In this document: positions 16,456 through 23,447 of the stretch, in pieces | Numbering within the stretch: the stretch's first letter is position 1 | Layout: each line of letters starts with the position of its first letter | Source of the DNA: Leptolinea sp. | Lineage (GTDB): Bacteria; Chloroflexota; Anaerolineae; Anaerolineales; Anaerolineaceae | Assembly (NCBI GenBank): GCA_012798535.1 | Contig: JAAZMZ010000039.1 | Location: 1 to 35,109, forward strand | Length of the DNA stretch: 35,109 bases | Direction: 5' to 3' | Notes under the pieces: model-generated | Database searches by the model: none | What the model was told of the DNA's origin: nothing | Seen by the model: only the letters and a program-made list of their open reading frames with translations | Position numbers and translations under genes: made by a program

Positions 16456-17739
16456 CTATTGAGGTGGATTCGTACGAACATATTCGAGCGCGTATTCCGC
16501 GTCGGCGTAATCAGGGCGGGCATCCAGTGCTTTCTGGAAATTTTCGAGAGCACTGGAAGCATGTCCCAGGCGGTATTGCGCCCAACCTTCCCACAGCAGG
16601 GCTTCTTCAGAGTTGGGAGTACGCTCAAGGGCGTATTTGGTCATCGCCTGAAGGTCGTCAGTGCGCAGGGAGTGGAAGTAGGCGATGAACGGACCAAATT
16701 GGTAACGCAGCATACGCTGTGGGAAACCGATCTTACGGGCCTGATCATAAGCCGCGGCTGCTTCATCGTAGCGGTCAAAGTACACCAGATTCGAACCCAG
16801 ATTGAACCAGGCATACACATTGGACGGATCGGATTGCGTTTCCGCCAGGGCGGTATTCAGCGCCCGCTTGCGATTTACATCCACATCCCAATCTTCCCCC
16901 ATCAATTGTTTCAACTCTTCCTCTTTTTCGGCCGGATAAACCAGGATATATACCCGGTTGAAATTTTGCCAGCGTTTGTCAAGGTCGGTGTATTTCACCT
17001 GCACATCCGGGCCGGAGAAAACATCCTGTGTGAGAAAAGTGCCGGCTACATCATCATACCCGTTGATTAAAAGGTAATGGCCGGCCCAGCGGTCGTCATT
17101 CGGCCAGTAGTTTTTATCGATGGTATAACCTTCTTCGATCATTACCGGAATGCCTGTGGCGATGATCTCTTTAAGCCGCTGGATGGTTCCGCCCACCCGG
17201 TATTCGGTTTTCAAATAACCGGCATAATTCCGAACATAATACTGCAGCTCTTCCACGTTTACATTACGGTCGCCAGTGATCGGTTTGATCTTCTCCGATA
17301 TGGTGAATTGATCACCCTGCCAGCCGAAAAACTTAAGGTTCATAGCCAGAGACGCCGGACCGCAATTGTTCAGATCTTCTTTTTCATAAGCCGGAGAATC
17401 CAACCGGACCTGGGCGGGGATGGCCGTGGGAGTAGGAGTCGGCGCAGCGGTGGGTACTACCGTTTGAGAGGGATCGACACGCGTGGGTGTGGGTGGGGTT
17501 ACTGTCAGGGTATCCAGCGAAATGGACAGAGTCTCCACAGCGGCGGAGGTAGGAACCGGCGGCACCGGATTGATCAATCCTTTAACATAGATCCCCGCAT
17601 ATTCAACCCGCCAGCCTAACCGGTGGTTGACTGCCGGAATCTGGAAAATAAAAACCCCGATGATGAGAACGATGATAAATCCAAGAAATCCAACAAGCAT
17701 GGGCGGCAGCGATGGATTGCGCTTTGGTCGATATTTCAT
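16456..17739 (-). CDS. Membrane-anchored C39-like cysteine peptidase with TPR repeats
   Basis: A 427-residue protein: one transmembrane helix (about 14-34), a Pro/Thr linker (about 58-108), a papain-like C39-type domain and C-terminal tetratricopeptide repeats (about 290-425). The putative catalytic Cys is C126 in NNCGPASLAM. The His is H221 in WAGHYLLINGYDD, followed by an Asp. The TPR part includes YAWFNLGSNLVYFDRYDEAAAAYDQA and a second repeat of the same type ending in ALENFQKALDARPDYADAEYALEYV. C39-like domains cut leader peptides or bind peptides; here the domain would face outside. The ATG at 17739 is chosen over a TTG at 17760 because TACAAT ends exactly 6 nt before it, suggesting a leaderless transcript. 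Confidence 0.8.
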   Translation of the reverse strand: MKYRPKRNPSLPPMLVGFLGFIIVLIIGVFIFQIPAVNHRLGWRVEYAGIYVKGLINPVPPVPTSAAVETLSISLDTLTVTPPTPTRVDPSQTVVPTAAPTPTPTAIPAQVRLDSPAYEKEDLNNCGPASLAMNLKFFGWQGDQFTISEKIKPITGDRNVNVEELQYYVRNYAGYLKTEYRVGGTIQRLKEIIATGIPVMIEEGYTIDKNYWPNDDRWAGHYLLINGYDDVAGTFLTQDVFSGPDVQVKYTDLDKRWQNFNRVYILVYPAEKEEELKQLMGEDWDVDVNRKRALNTALAETQSDPSNVYAWFNLGSNLVYFDRYDEAAAAYDQARKIGFPQRMLRYQFGPFIAYFHSLRTDDLQAMTKYALERTPNSEEALLWEGWAQYRLGHASSALENFQKALDARPDYADAEYALEYVRTNPPQ

Positions 17740-17745
17740 CCTCGA

Positions 17746-17751
17746 ATTGTA
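17746..17751 (-). promoter_or_regulatory. -10 hexamer of the C39/metalloprotease/HAD unit
   Basis: TACAAT on the minus strand ends 6 nt (TCGAGG) before the ATG at 17739. No good -35 is seen at 17 or 18 bp. GAGG abuts the start codon and is too close to act as a Shine-Dalgarno. Confidence 0.45.
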
Positions 17752-17806
17752 CCCTATCAAAACGGACTTGTTTGGTGTTAATTAGACGATATTCGTCCGG
17801 TTTATT

Positions 17807-17815
17807 TGTTATAAT
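17807..17815 (+). promoter_or_regulatory. Extended -10 promoter of miaB
   Basis: TGTTATAAT is a perfect extended -10 (TGnTATAAT). It ends 6 nt (CGCGCC) before the miaB ATG at 17822, so transcription should begin at or beside the start codon. No -35 is evident, which extended -10 promoters can tolerate, and there is no Shine-Dalgarno. Confidence 0.6.
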
Positions 17816-17821
17816 CGCGCC

Positions 17822-19156
17822 ATGAAATACTATGTCTGGACAGAAGGCTGCCAGATGAATGTGGCCGATTCACAGCGCGTGTCATCTGGATTGGAAAGCC
17901 TCGGTTACACGGCCACCACCAGACCCGGGGAAGCATCCGTGATCGTCTTGAATACCTGTGTGGTGCGCCAGTCAGCAGAAGATAAAGCCTGCGGTCGGTT
18001 GAATTCGCTGGCTCCTCTCAAGAAAGCCAACCCTAATCTGGTGATCAATCTGATGGGTTGTCTGGTGGGCATCCGCACGCCGGATAAATTAAAAGAACGC
18101 TTTCCATATGTCGATGTGTTTTCTCCCCCTTCCGACCCGGGGCCATTGCTGGCTTTTTTGACGCAGGACGAAGTGCGCGCCCGCCAGGAGGATGAAACCC
18201 GGCAGCGCCATGCATGGATGGATGAAGACCTGCCGCTGCCGGCCGCCGAACACGGCCATCTGGTTTCCGCGCACATCCCGGTCGTGCTGGGTTGTTCGCA
18301 CGCATGTACCTATTGCATTATTCCCTACCGGCGCGGTGCGGAACGCAGCCGCCCGGCGATGGAGATTATCAAAGAAGCCCGCTCGCTGGTGCGCCAGGGT
18401 GTCAAAGAGATCACCCTGCTGGGGCAGATCGTCGACCGTTATGGATTGGACGATCCCTCCCTGCCCAATCTGACCGGCCTGCTGACCGAATTGAACGCCA
18501 TCGACGGCCTTGAGCGCATTCGTTTCCTCACCTCGCATCCCAACTGGATGACCGATGAACTATTGGAAGCCGTAGCGTCTCTTCAGAAGGTCTGCCCGCA
18601 TATCGAGGTGCCCATTCAGGCGGGTGATGACGAGGTTCTGGCCAATATGAAACGCGGCTACACCGTAGAGCAATACCGCCGGCTGGTCGAAAAGCTGCGT
18701 ACGGTGATCCCGGGCGTATCCATCGCCACGGATATCATCGTCGGTTTTCCCGGTGAGACGGCTGAACAATTTCAGCATACCCACGACCTGCTGGCTGACT
18801 TGAAAATGGACGTTGCCCACCTGGCACGGTATTCTCCGCGAGAAGGTACGGTTTCCGCCCGGCGCATGATAGACGATGTTCCGGCAGAAGAAAAAATGCG
18901 GCGCTTTCGCCTGCTGGAAGACCTTCAGGAACACATCGCCGCGGAGATTCATGCCCGATACCTCGGTCAGACCGTTCCCGTGCTGTTTGAAGAGAAAGTA
19001 AAGAATCGCTGGCGCGGGCGAACGACCACCAACAAACTGGTGTTTGTGGAAAGCAGCGCCGACTTGCGCGGACGGGTCATCCCGGTGCAGATCACCTGGA
19101 CAGGACCGTGGTCTATGCAGGCGCGCCTTCCAGTTGGAACCGGTGGCGTGGAATGA
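17822..19156 (+). CDS. miaB: tRNA-2-methylthio-N6-isopentenyladenosine synthase (MiaB)
   Basis: A 444-residue radical SAM methylthiotransferase that adds the 2-methylthio group to i6A37 of tRNAs reading U-starting codons. The N-terminal UPF0004 domain has the three cluster cysteines C10 (EGCQMN), C46 (NTCVVR) and C80 (MGC). The radical SAM motif CSHACTYC (C158, C162, C165) follows in GCSHACTYCIIPYRRG. The C-terminal part includes NKLVFVE, consistent with a TRAM RNA-binding domain. GCQMN-x-ADS is the MiaB-type start, as opposed to RimO or MtaB. The gene is probably leaderless. Its stop overlaps the start of the M23 gene (ATGA), so the two form an operon. Confidence 0.92.
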   Translation: MKYYVWTEGCQMNVADSQRVSSGLESLGYTATTRPGEASVIVLNTCVVRQSAEDKACGRLNSLAPLKKANPNLVINLMGCLVGIRTPDKLKERFPYVDVFSPPSDPGPLLAFLTQDEVRARQEDETRQRHAWMDEDLPLPAAEHGHLVSAHIPVVLGCSHACTYCIIPYRRGAERSRPAMEIIKEARSLVRQGVKEITLLGQIVDRYGLDDPSLPNLTGLLTELNAIDGLERIRFLTSHPNWMTDELLEAVASLQKVCPHIEVPIQAGDDEVLANMKRGYTVEQYRRLVEKLRTVIPGVSIATDIIVGFPGETAEQFQHTHDLLADLKMDVAHLARYSPREGTVSARRMIDDVPAEEKMRRFRLLEDLQEHIAAEIHARYLGQTVPVLFEEKVKNRWRGRTTTNKLVFVESSADLRGRVIPVQITWTGPWSMQARLPVGTGGVE

Positions 19157-19851
19157 AAACCGGTGCCAAACTCCTCCTGGCGGCAGTCGTGGCCGTCGGC
19201 GCAGCGGGTGGTTATTACCTGTATCGTTCCCGTATATACGCCATAAATACCATAAGGGTCATTGATTTCATCAATCACCCGGAAAACCATTCAGATTGGA
19301 TCATCAAAGCCGGAACCCGCTGCGGCGGCGCTCCCTTTCAAATGCCAGCCGACGGTTTTATCGGCTACCTGTGGGACGATTCTTGGAGCATCGGCCACCG
19401 CCATCAGGGAATCGATATCTTCGGCGGCGAACAACCGGGTGAAACGGAGATCCACGCTGCGTATGACGGCTACCTGACGCGCCTGGCAGACTGGAAATCC
19501 ACGGTGATCATCCGTATTCCGGACGATCCACTTGAACCCGGCCGGCAGATATGGGTGTATTACACCCACATGGCGAGACTGGACGGTACCTCCCTGGTGG
19601 ACGCCGCCTTTCCCCCCGGCACAAAAGATGTGTTCGTGAAAGCCGGCACTGTGCTGGGACGCATGGGTAACTATTCCGGCACACCGAATAACCCGACCGG
19701 TGTGCACCTGCATCTGTCGATTGTAAAAGATGACGGCAGGGGATCGTTCAAGAATGAGTTGGATATCAACAACACATACGATCCGTCACCGTATTTCGGG
19801 TTTAACTTGAACAAGAATCGGCAGAAGGACGAAATCCCCGGCTGCCGGTGA
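19153..19851 (+). CDS. Membrane-anchored M23-family peptidase without LysM
   Basis: A 232-residue protein with an N-terminal hydrophobic helix (about 6-24, signal anchor) and an M23-like domain. Zinc-site residues are H84 and D88 in HQGIDIFGG, H139 in YYTHM and H185/H187 in GVHLHLSI. Unlike the other two M23 proteins of the window it lacks LysM modules and the paired cysteines, so it is a more distant relative. The ATG at 19153 overlaps the miaB stop (ATGA), implying translational coupling. The likely role is peptidoglycan cleavage or peptide binding on the outer face of the membrane. Confidence 0.82.
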   Translation: MKTGAKLLLAAVVAVGAAGGYYLYRSRIYAINTIRVIDFINHPENHSDWIIKAGTRCGGAPFQMPADGFIGYLWDDSWSIGHRHQGIDIFGGEQPGETEIHAAYDGYLTRLADWKSTVIIRIPDDPLEPGRQIWVYYTHMARLDGTSLVDAAFPPGTKDVFVKAGTVLGRMGNYSGTPNNPTGVHLHLSIVKDDGRGSFKNELDINNTYDPSPYFGFNLNKNRQKDEIPGCR

Positions 19852-19858
19852 AACACCC

Positions 19859-19896
19859 CCCCCTTCCGGACGGGAAAAGCACCGTCCGGAAGGGGG
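19859..19896. repeat. Strong 15-bp stem-loop after the miaB-M23 operon
   Basis: CCCCCTTCCGGACGG (19859-19873) pairs perfectly with CCGTCCGGAAGGGGG (19882-19896) around an 8-nt loop. No T-run follows directly; a run of T appears only at 19921-19927. It may be a transcript-stabilising or processing hairpin. It partly resembles the weaker stem at 20555-20594 on the other side of the DUF559 gene. Confidence 0.8.
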
Positions 19897-19927
19897 CAAA
19901 ATTCGAGCAAAAAGCTGTTGTTTTTTT

Positions 19928-20136
19928 CTCTTCTCCGTGAAGAGTTTTTCGTGGAAAAAGCAAAACGGAGAGCAAGTAAAAAGTTTTCTGATGTTGTTAG
20001 TCCCTCTTCGTGAAGAAGGATTCGTGAAAAAATCGATACGCAAAGCATAGATAAAGTTATCTGATTTTCTTAGCCCCTCATCGTGAAGAGGGATTCGTGA
20101 AGAATGTGATATACAAAGGTAATTTGACGTTCTTTG
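19928..20136. repeat. Tandem array of 73-nt degenerate stem-loop repeats
   Basis: Unit 1 (19928-20000) and unit 2 (20001-20073) are exactly 73 nt and align without gaps, sharing GTGAAGA, TTCGTG and the end TCTGATnTTnTTAG. Unit 3 (20074-20136) is 63 nt. Each unit opens with a hairpin: CTCTTC/GAAGAG in unit 1, CTCTT/AAGA(A) with an outer T-A pair in unit 2, and CCCTC/GAGGG in unit 3. A second small hairpin around TTCGTG follows (TTTTTC-GTG-GAAAAA in unit 1). The stems persist although the bases change. The array leads into the strong hairpin at 20137. There is no gene in this 336-bp stretch (19852-20187). Confidence 0.75.
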
Positions 20137-20169
20137 CCCCTCTTGGTGAAGAGGGGTTTGGGGAGATTC
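20137..20169 (+). repeat. Stem-loop repeat with G-rich tail, upstream of DUF559
   Basis: CCCCTCTT (20137-20144) and AAGAGGGG (20149-20156) form a perfect 8-bp stem with loop GGTG, followed by the tail TTTGGGGAGATTC. The same design, in the same orientation, recurs at 20625-20655 on the other side of the DUF559 gene. Confidence 0.75.
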
Positions 20170-20187
20170 CTATCGTACAATTATCCT

Positions 20188-20545
20188 ATGTCCCCCCGAT
20201 TCTTTGACTACAACAAAGCTCTTATAAGCCGGGCAAAAGCCAATCGCAAAGAAATGACTCCGGCGGAGCGCCGGATGTGGTACGACATCGTTCCAAACCT
20301 GCCGGTAAAAATCATGCGCCAGCGGGTGATTGGCAACTACATCGCGGATTTCTATTGTGCGTCTAAGAAGCTGGTCATCGAAATGGACGGCGATTCGCAT
20401 TACACGGATGAAGCGCGGGAATATGACCGCGAGCGGACTGCTTTCTTTGAGTCGCTGGGTATCCGGGTTGCGGTATCCGAATAACGAAGAGATCGAGAAT
20501 CCGGCGGGGGTGTTGGAAGATCTGATACGAATTCTTGCCGGGTGA
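20188..20545 (+). pseudogene. DUF559 (Vsr-like) endonuclease gene with a C-terminal frameshift
   Basis: The frame from ATG 20188 encodes a DUF559 protein of the PD-(D/E)XK nuclease superfamily, related to the very-short-patch repair endonuclease. MTPAERRMW near the start, IADFYCASKKLVIEMDGDSHY (catalytic D54, E65, D67) and YDRERTAFFESLGIRV are all typical. After GIRV the frame ends at TAA (20484). The expected continuation LRYPNNEEIENPAGVLEDLIRILAG is intact in the next frame up to the stop at 20545, so about 2 nt are missing near 20466-20470. This may be real decay or a sequencing error. A frame open from 20134 adds only translated repeat sequence. TACAAT lies 6 nt before the ATG. Stem-loop repeats flank the gene. 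Confidence 0.85.
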
Positions 20546-20554
20546 TAGAATCCC

Positions 20555-20594
20555 ACCCCTTCCAGACGAAAATAACTTCGTCAGCAAAAGGGGT
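20555..20594. repeat. Two-step stem-loop after DUF559
   Basis: ACCCCTT (20555-20561) pairs with AAGGGGT (20588-20594), and inside it GACGAA (20565-20570) pairs with TTCGTC (20577-20582). It begins 9 nt after the DUF559 stop. Its outer sequence (CACCCC..TTCC..GACG) partly matches the stem at 19859-19896. It could serve as the gene's terminator or mark the edge of the unit. Confidence 0.6.
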
Positions 20595-20602
20595 AAATAA
20601 AC

Positions 20603-20655
20603 CTCTCTTCGAGGATAGTTTTTATCCCCTTCGAGAAGGGGGACAGGGGGAATTC
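20603..20655 (+). repeat. Stem-loop repeats between DUF559 and the EttA stop codon
   Basis: A weak hairpin CCTC-TCTTC-GAGG (20603-20615) is followed by a strong one, CCCCTT (20626-20631) with AAGGGG (20636-20641) and loop CGAG. The tail reads GACAGGGGGAATTC and runs into the ettA stop codon. The strong copy has the same hairpin-plus-G-tail design as 20137-20169. Confidence 0.75.
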
Positions 20656-22330
20656 AGCGGGTCAGACTCCTATATTTGATCCGCTTCGGTTGATCGGCAT
20701 CCGTACCCAGGCGTTTGTGCAGGTTGGCTTCGTAATCCGACCAGTTGCCAACCGACCAGACGATATTGCTGTCGCCTTCAAACGCAAGAATATGCGTGAC
20801 AATGCGGTCGAGAAACCAGCGGTCGTGCGAGACGATGATGGCACAGCCGGCATAATTTTCCAGCGCCTCTTCCAGCGCGCGCAGGGTATTAACATCCAGA
20901 TCGTTGGTCGGTTCATCCAACAGTAGCACGTTCCCCTGACTCTTCAGCATTTTCGCCAGATGCAGCCGGTTGCGCTCACCACCCGAAAGCACCCCTACTT
21001 TCTTCTGCTGGTCCGTCCCCTGAAAGTTGAAAGCGCTGACATACGCCCGCGAATTGCGTTTCTGGTTGCCCAGGGTGATGGTCTCTTCCCCGTTGGTGAT
21101 CTCCTCCCATACCGTCTTCTCCGGATCGAGCGTCTCGTGACTCTGGTCCAGATAAGTCAGTTTGACCGTCTCACCGATGACGATCTGCCCCGAGTCGGGT
21201 TTTTCCTGTCCGGTGATCATCCGCAGGAGCGTGGTTTTACCCGCTCCGTTCGGCCCGATGATTCCCACAATGCCTCCAGCCGGGATGCTCAAGTTGAGAT
21301 TGTCGATCAACAGGCGTTCTCCGTAGGCTTTGGTCACACCCGTAAGCTCGATGACCTTATCACCCAGACGCGGGCCGGGTGGAATGTAAATTTCCAGCTC
21401 TTCGCGGCGTTTTTCGGTTTCCTGGCTGAGCAAATTTTCATAGGCGGTATAGCGCGCTTTGCCTTTAGACTGCCTGGCTTTGGGCGACATGCGGATCCAT
21501 TCCAACTCACGTTCCAGCGTACGCAGACGTTTGGTTTCGCTCTTCTGTTCCTGCCGCAGCCGTTCTTCCTTTTGTTCCAGCCAGGAGGAGTAGTTACCCT
21601 GCCAGGGAATACCGAAACCGCGGTCCAATTCGAGGATCCAGCCAGCGACGTTATCAAGAAAATACCGGTCGTGGGTGACGGCAATGACTGTTCCTTTATA
21701 TTGCTGCAGATGGCGCTCCAGCCAGGCCACCGATTCGGTATCCAGGTGGTTGGTCGGCTCATCCAGTAGCAAAATATCCGGTTCGGTGAGCAGCAGGCGG
21801 GTGAGCGCCACACGCCGGCGTTCACCGCCAGACAGGTTCTTGATAGGCGTGTCGCCCGGCGGGCAGCGCAGGGCATCCATGGCCAGATCGAGGCGGTTCT
21901 GCAGGGTCCAGGCATCGTGTTTATCCAACTCTTCCTGCAGTTTGCCCTGCTCGGCGATCAGGGCGTCGAAGTCGGCATCCGGTTCGCCGAACTTTTCGCT
22001 GACTTCGTCGAATTTCTTGAGCATATCCACCAGCGGCTGCACGGCTTCTTCCACCACCTGATGCACGGTCTTGGCCGGATCGAGCTGCGGTTCCTGATCG
22101 AGCATGCCGACTGAATACCCGGGTGAAAAGACCACCTGCCCGTTGTACTGGTCGTCCTTGCCGGCAATAATGCGCAGCAGGGTGGATTTACCCGCTCCGT
22201 TCAGGCCGAGCACGCCGATCTTCGCGCCGTAATAAAAACCCAGCGAAATATCCCGCAATATCTGGCGGTTGTTCGGTTGCACGATCTTGCCGACGCGCAC
22301 CATGGAGAAGATCACCTGTTGGTCTGACAT
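20654..22330 (-). CDS. ettA: ABC-F ATPase EttA (energy-dependent translational throttle)
   Basis: A 558-residue soluble protein with two ABC ATPase domains and no membrane segments. It binds the ribosomal E site and tunes early elongation to the ATP/ADP state. Domain 1 has GLNGAGKST, the signature LSGGERRR and DEPTNHLD. Domain 2 has GPNGAGKTT, LSGGERNR and DEPTNDLD. Between them lies the charged interdomain linker (LRQEQKSETKRLRTLERELEWIRMSPKARQ in part), followed by SKGKARYTAYENLLSQ, which resembles EttA. The length is close to E. coli EttA (about 555). The ATG is preceded by AGGTGA. The stop codon touches the stem-loop repeat patch. Confidence 0.92.
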   Translation of the reverse strand: MSDQQVIFSMVRVGKIVQPNNRQILRDISLGFYYGAKIGVLGLNGAGKSTLLRIIAGKDDQYNGQVVFSPGYSVGMLDQEPQLDPAKTVHQVVEEAVQPLVDMLKKFDEVSEKFGEPDADFDALIAEQGKLQEELDKHDAWTLQNRLDLAMDALRCPPGDTPIKNLSGGERRRVALTRLLLTEPDILLLDEPTNHLDTESVAWLERHLQQYKGTVIAVTHDRYFLDNVAGWILELDRGFGIPWQGNYSSWLEQKEERLRQEQKSETKRLRTLERELEWIRMSPKARQSKGKARYTAYENLLSQETEKRREELEIYIPPGPRLGDKVIELTGVTKAYGERLLIDNLNLSIPAGGIVGIIGPNGAGKTTLLRMITGQEKPDSGQIVIGETVKLTYLDQSHETLDPEKTVWEEITNGEETITLGNQKRNSRAYVSAFNFQGTDQQKKVGVLSGGERNRLHLAKMLKSQGNVLLLDEPTNDLDVNTLRALEEALENYAGCAIIVSHDRWFLDRIVTHILAFEGDSNIVWSVGNWSDYEANLHKRLGTDADQPKRIKYRSLTR

Positions 22331-22407
22331 GGGTCACCTGTAATACTGATATGTTTGGTTAAATTCTACCCGTTGAGAGAGATTTGTACAGCCACATATT
22401 GGATTGA

Positions 22408-22447
22408 CAAAACACCCTGAGGTTCTTTCAATCCTCAGGGGGTTTTG
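22408..22447. terminator. Intrinsic terminator downstream of the SDR gene
   Basis: Arms CAAAACACCCTGAGG (22408-22422) and CCTCAGGGGGTTTTG (22433-22447) pair with one mismatch around a 10-nt loop. The GTTTTG end supplies a U-tract on the minus strand, where the SDR gene ends at 22475. Confidence 0.75.
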
Positions 22448-22474
22448 CCAATAATAAATTTATACAAAACACTG

Positions 22475-23239
22475 CTAGGCTGCCATCCAGCCGGCGTCCG
22501 CCGCAATGACCGCGCCGTTGACCATCTTCGCATCATCCGACGCCAGGAAAAGCGCCAGGTTGGCAATATCGATGGGCTTCAACATAGCGGGGATGATCTT
22601 CTGGTAAACCTGCGCTCGCGCGGAACCGGCCGGATCCATTTTACTCAGGTCTACGCTGGATACAATGTTGGTCTCCACACCGCCGGCCGCGATGGCATTG
22701 CAGCGTACCCCTTCCAGAGTGTACCGCCAGGCTGTGTTGCGGGTGAGACCCACCAGCGCGTGTTTCGACGTGGTGTATGCTGCACCGGCCGCGCCACCCT
22801 CCAACCCGGCAACAGATGCGATATGGATGATCGAGCCGCCGCCCTGCTTCACCATCAACGGAACGGCGCGGCGCGAAGTGTACATCGGCCCGTTCAGGTT
22901 AATGCCCATCACCCGTTCCCAGATTTCATCGGTCATCTCCCCAACGCCCTGATTGAGGTCCATCACACCGGCATTGTTCACCAGAATATCCACGCGGCCA
23001 AACGCCTTGACCGCTTCATCGATCAAACCTTCCGCCTCCGACTTACGAGATACATCCATCTTCTTCCCGATCATTTCCCCTCCGGCCTGGAGCACTTCTT
23101 TTTCCACTTCGCGCAGCGTCTGCTCGTTCCATTCACCGCCCATAATCTTCGCGCCTTCTCCGGCAAACAGAAGGGTGATGGCACGCCCAATTCCGGAACC
23201 AACACCTGTGATCACAGCCACTTTCCCCGGGAGTTTCAT
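22475..23239 (-). CDS. Short-chain dehydrogenase/reductase (SDR)
   Basis: A 254-residue classical SDR oxidoreductase using NAD(P)H. The Rossmann glycine motif is TGVGSGIG (about residues 11-18), followed by DILVNNAG for adenine binding. The catalytic Ser lies in IHIASVAG and the Tyr/Lys pair in YTTSK. The C-terminal ANLALFLASDDAKMVNGAVIAADAGWMA is the standard SDR end. The substrate is not evident; relatives include 3-oxoacyl-ACP reductases and alcohol or sugar dehydrogenases. AGGAGG lies 5-6 nt before the ATG. The gene is divergent from the thioredoxin-reductase-like gene across 208 bp. Confidence 0.92.
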   Translation of the reverse strand: MKLPGKVAVITGVGSGIGRAITLLFAGEGAKIMGGEWNEQTLREVEKEVLQAGGEMIGKKMDVSRKSEAEGLIDEAVKAFGRVDILVNNAGVMDLNQGVGEMTDEIWERVMGINLNGPMYTSRRAVPLMVKQGGGSIIHIASVAGLEGGAAGAAYTTSKHALVGLTRNTAWRYTLEGVRCNAIAAGGVETNIVSSVDLSKMDPAGSARAQVYQKIIPAMLKPIDIANLALFLASDDAKMVNGAVIAADAGWMAA

Positions 23240-23290
23240 TTTTCCTCCTGAATTATTCTTATTATTACCTTATATATCTTATTATAGACA

Positions 23291-23382
23291 GGTTTATTTG
23301 ATTTCTATAAGAATTGCGTTCATCGGGTCAAGTTGTGTGTAATTAACCCTGTAGAGAACGGGTTTATCTGATCAACCCTGTA
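23291..23382. promoter_or_regulatory. Direct repeats in the divergent SDR/TrxR-like spacer
   Basis: GGTTTATYTGAT occurs at 23291-23302 and 23361-23372, 70 bp apart. AACCCTGTA occurs at 23345-23353 and 23374-23382, 29 bp apart, and the first copy can fold against GGGTT (23361 region). These may be operator sites serving one or both divergent genes. No matching regulator is encoded nearby. Confidence 0.3.
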
Positions 23383-23447
23383 TCTTTCCTGGATTTCCAA
23401 CATCTAATTAAGTAGACTGAATCGTAAATTGACCAAGTGGAGAATGT

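Noticed and set aside
19928..20136. Possible CRISPR array
   Set aside because: The repeats are directly abutting 73/63-nt units with scattered differences; there is no alternation of identical repeats and unique spacers, and no cas genes.
20134..20187. N-terminal extension of the DUF559 protein (PLLVKRGLGRF...)
   Set aside because: These residues are translated from the hairpin repeat; the DUF559 domain starts at the ATG at 20188.
20960..21769. Long plus-strand frame (269 codons) antisense to ettA
   Set aside because: It lies entirely within ettA, has no recognisable domain, and its composition is that of a shadow frame of a strongly conserved gene.
22445..23251. Plus-strand frame of 268 codons antisense to the SDR gene
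   Set aside because: It mirrors the SDR coding sequence and is rich in His, Arg and Pro; the SDR frame has all family motifs and a ribosome binding site.
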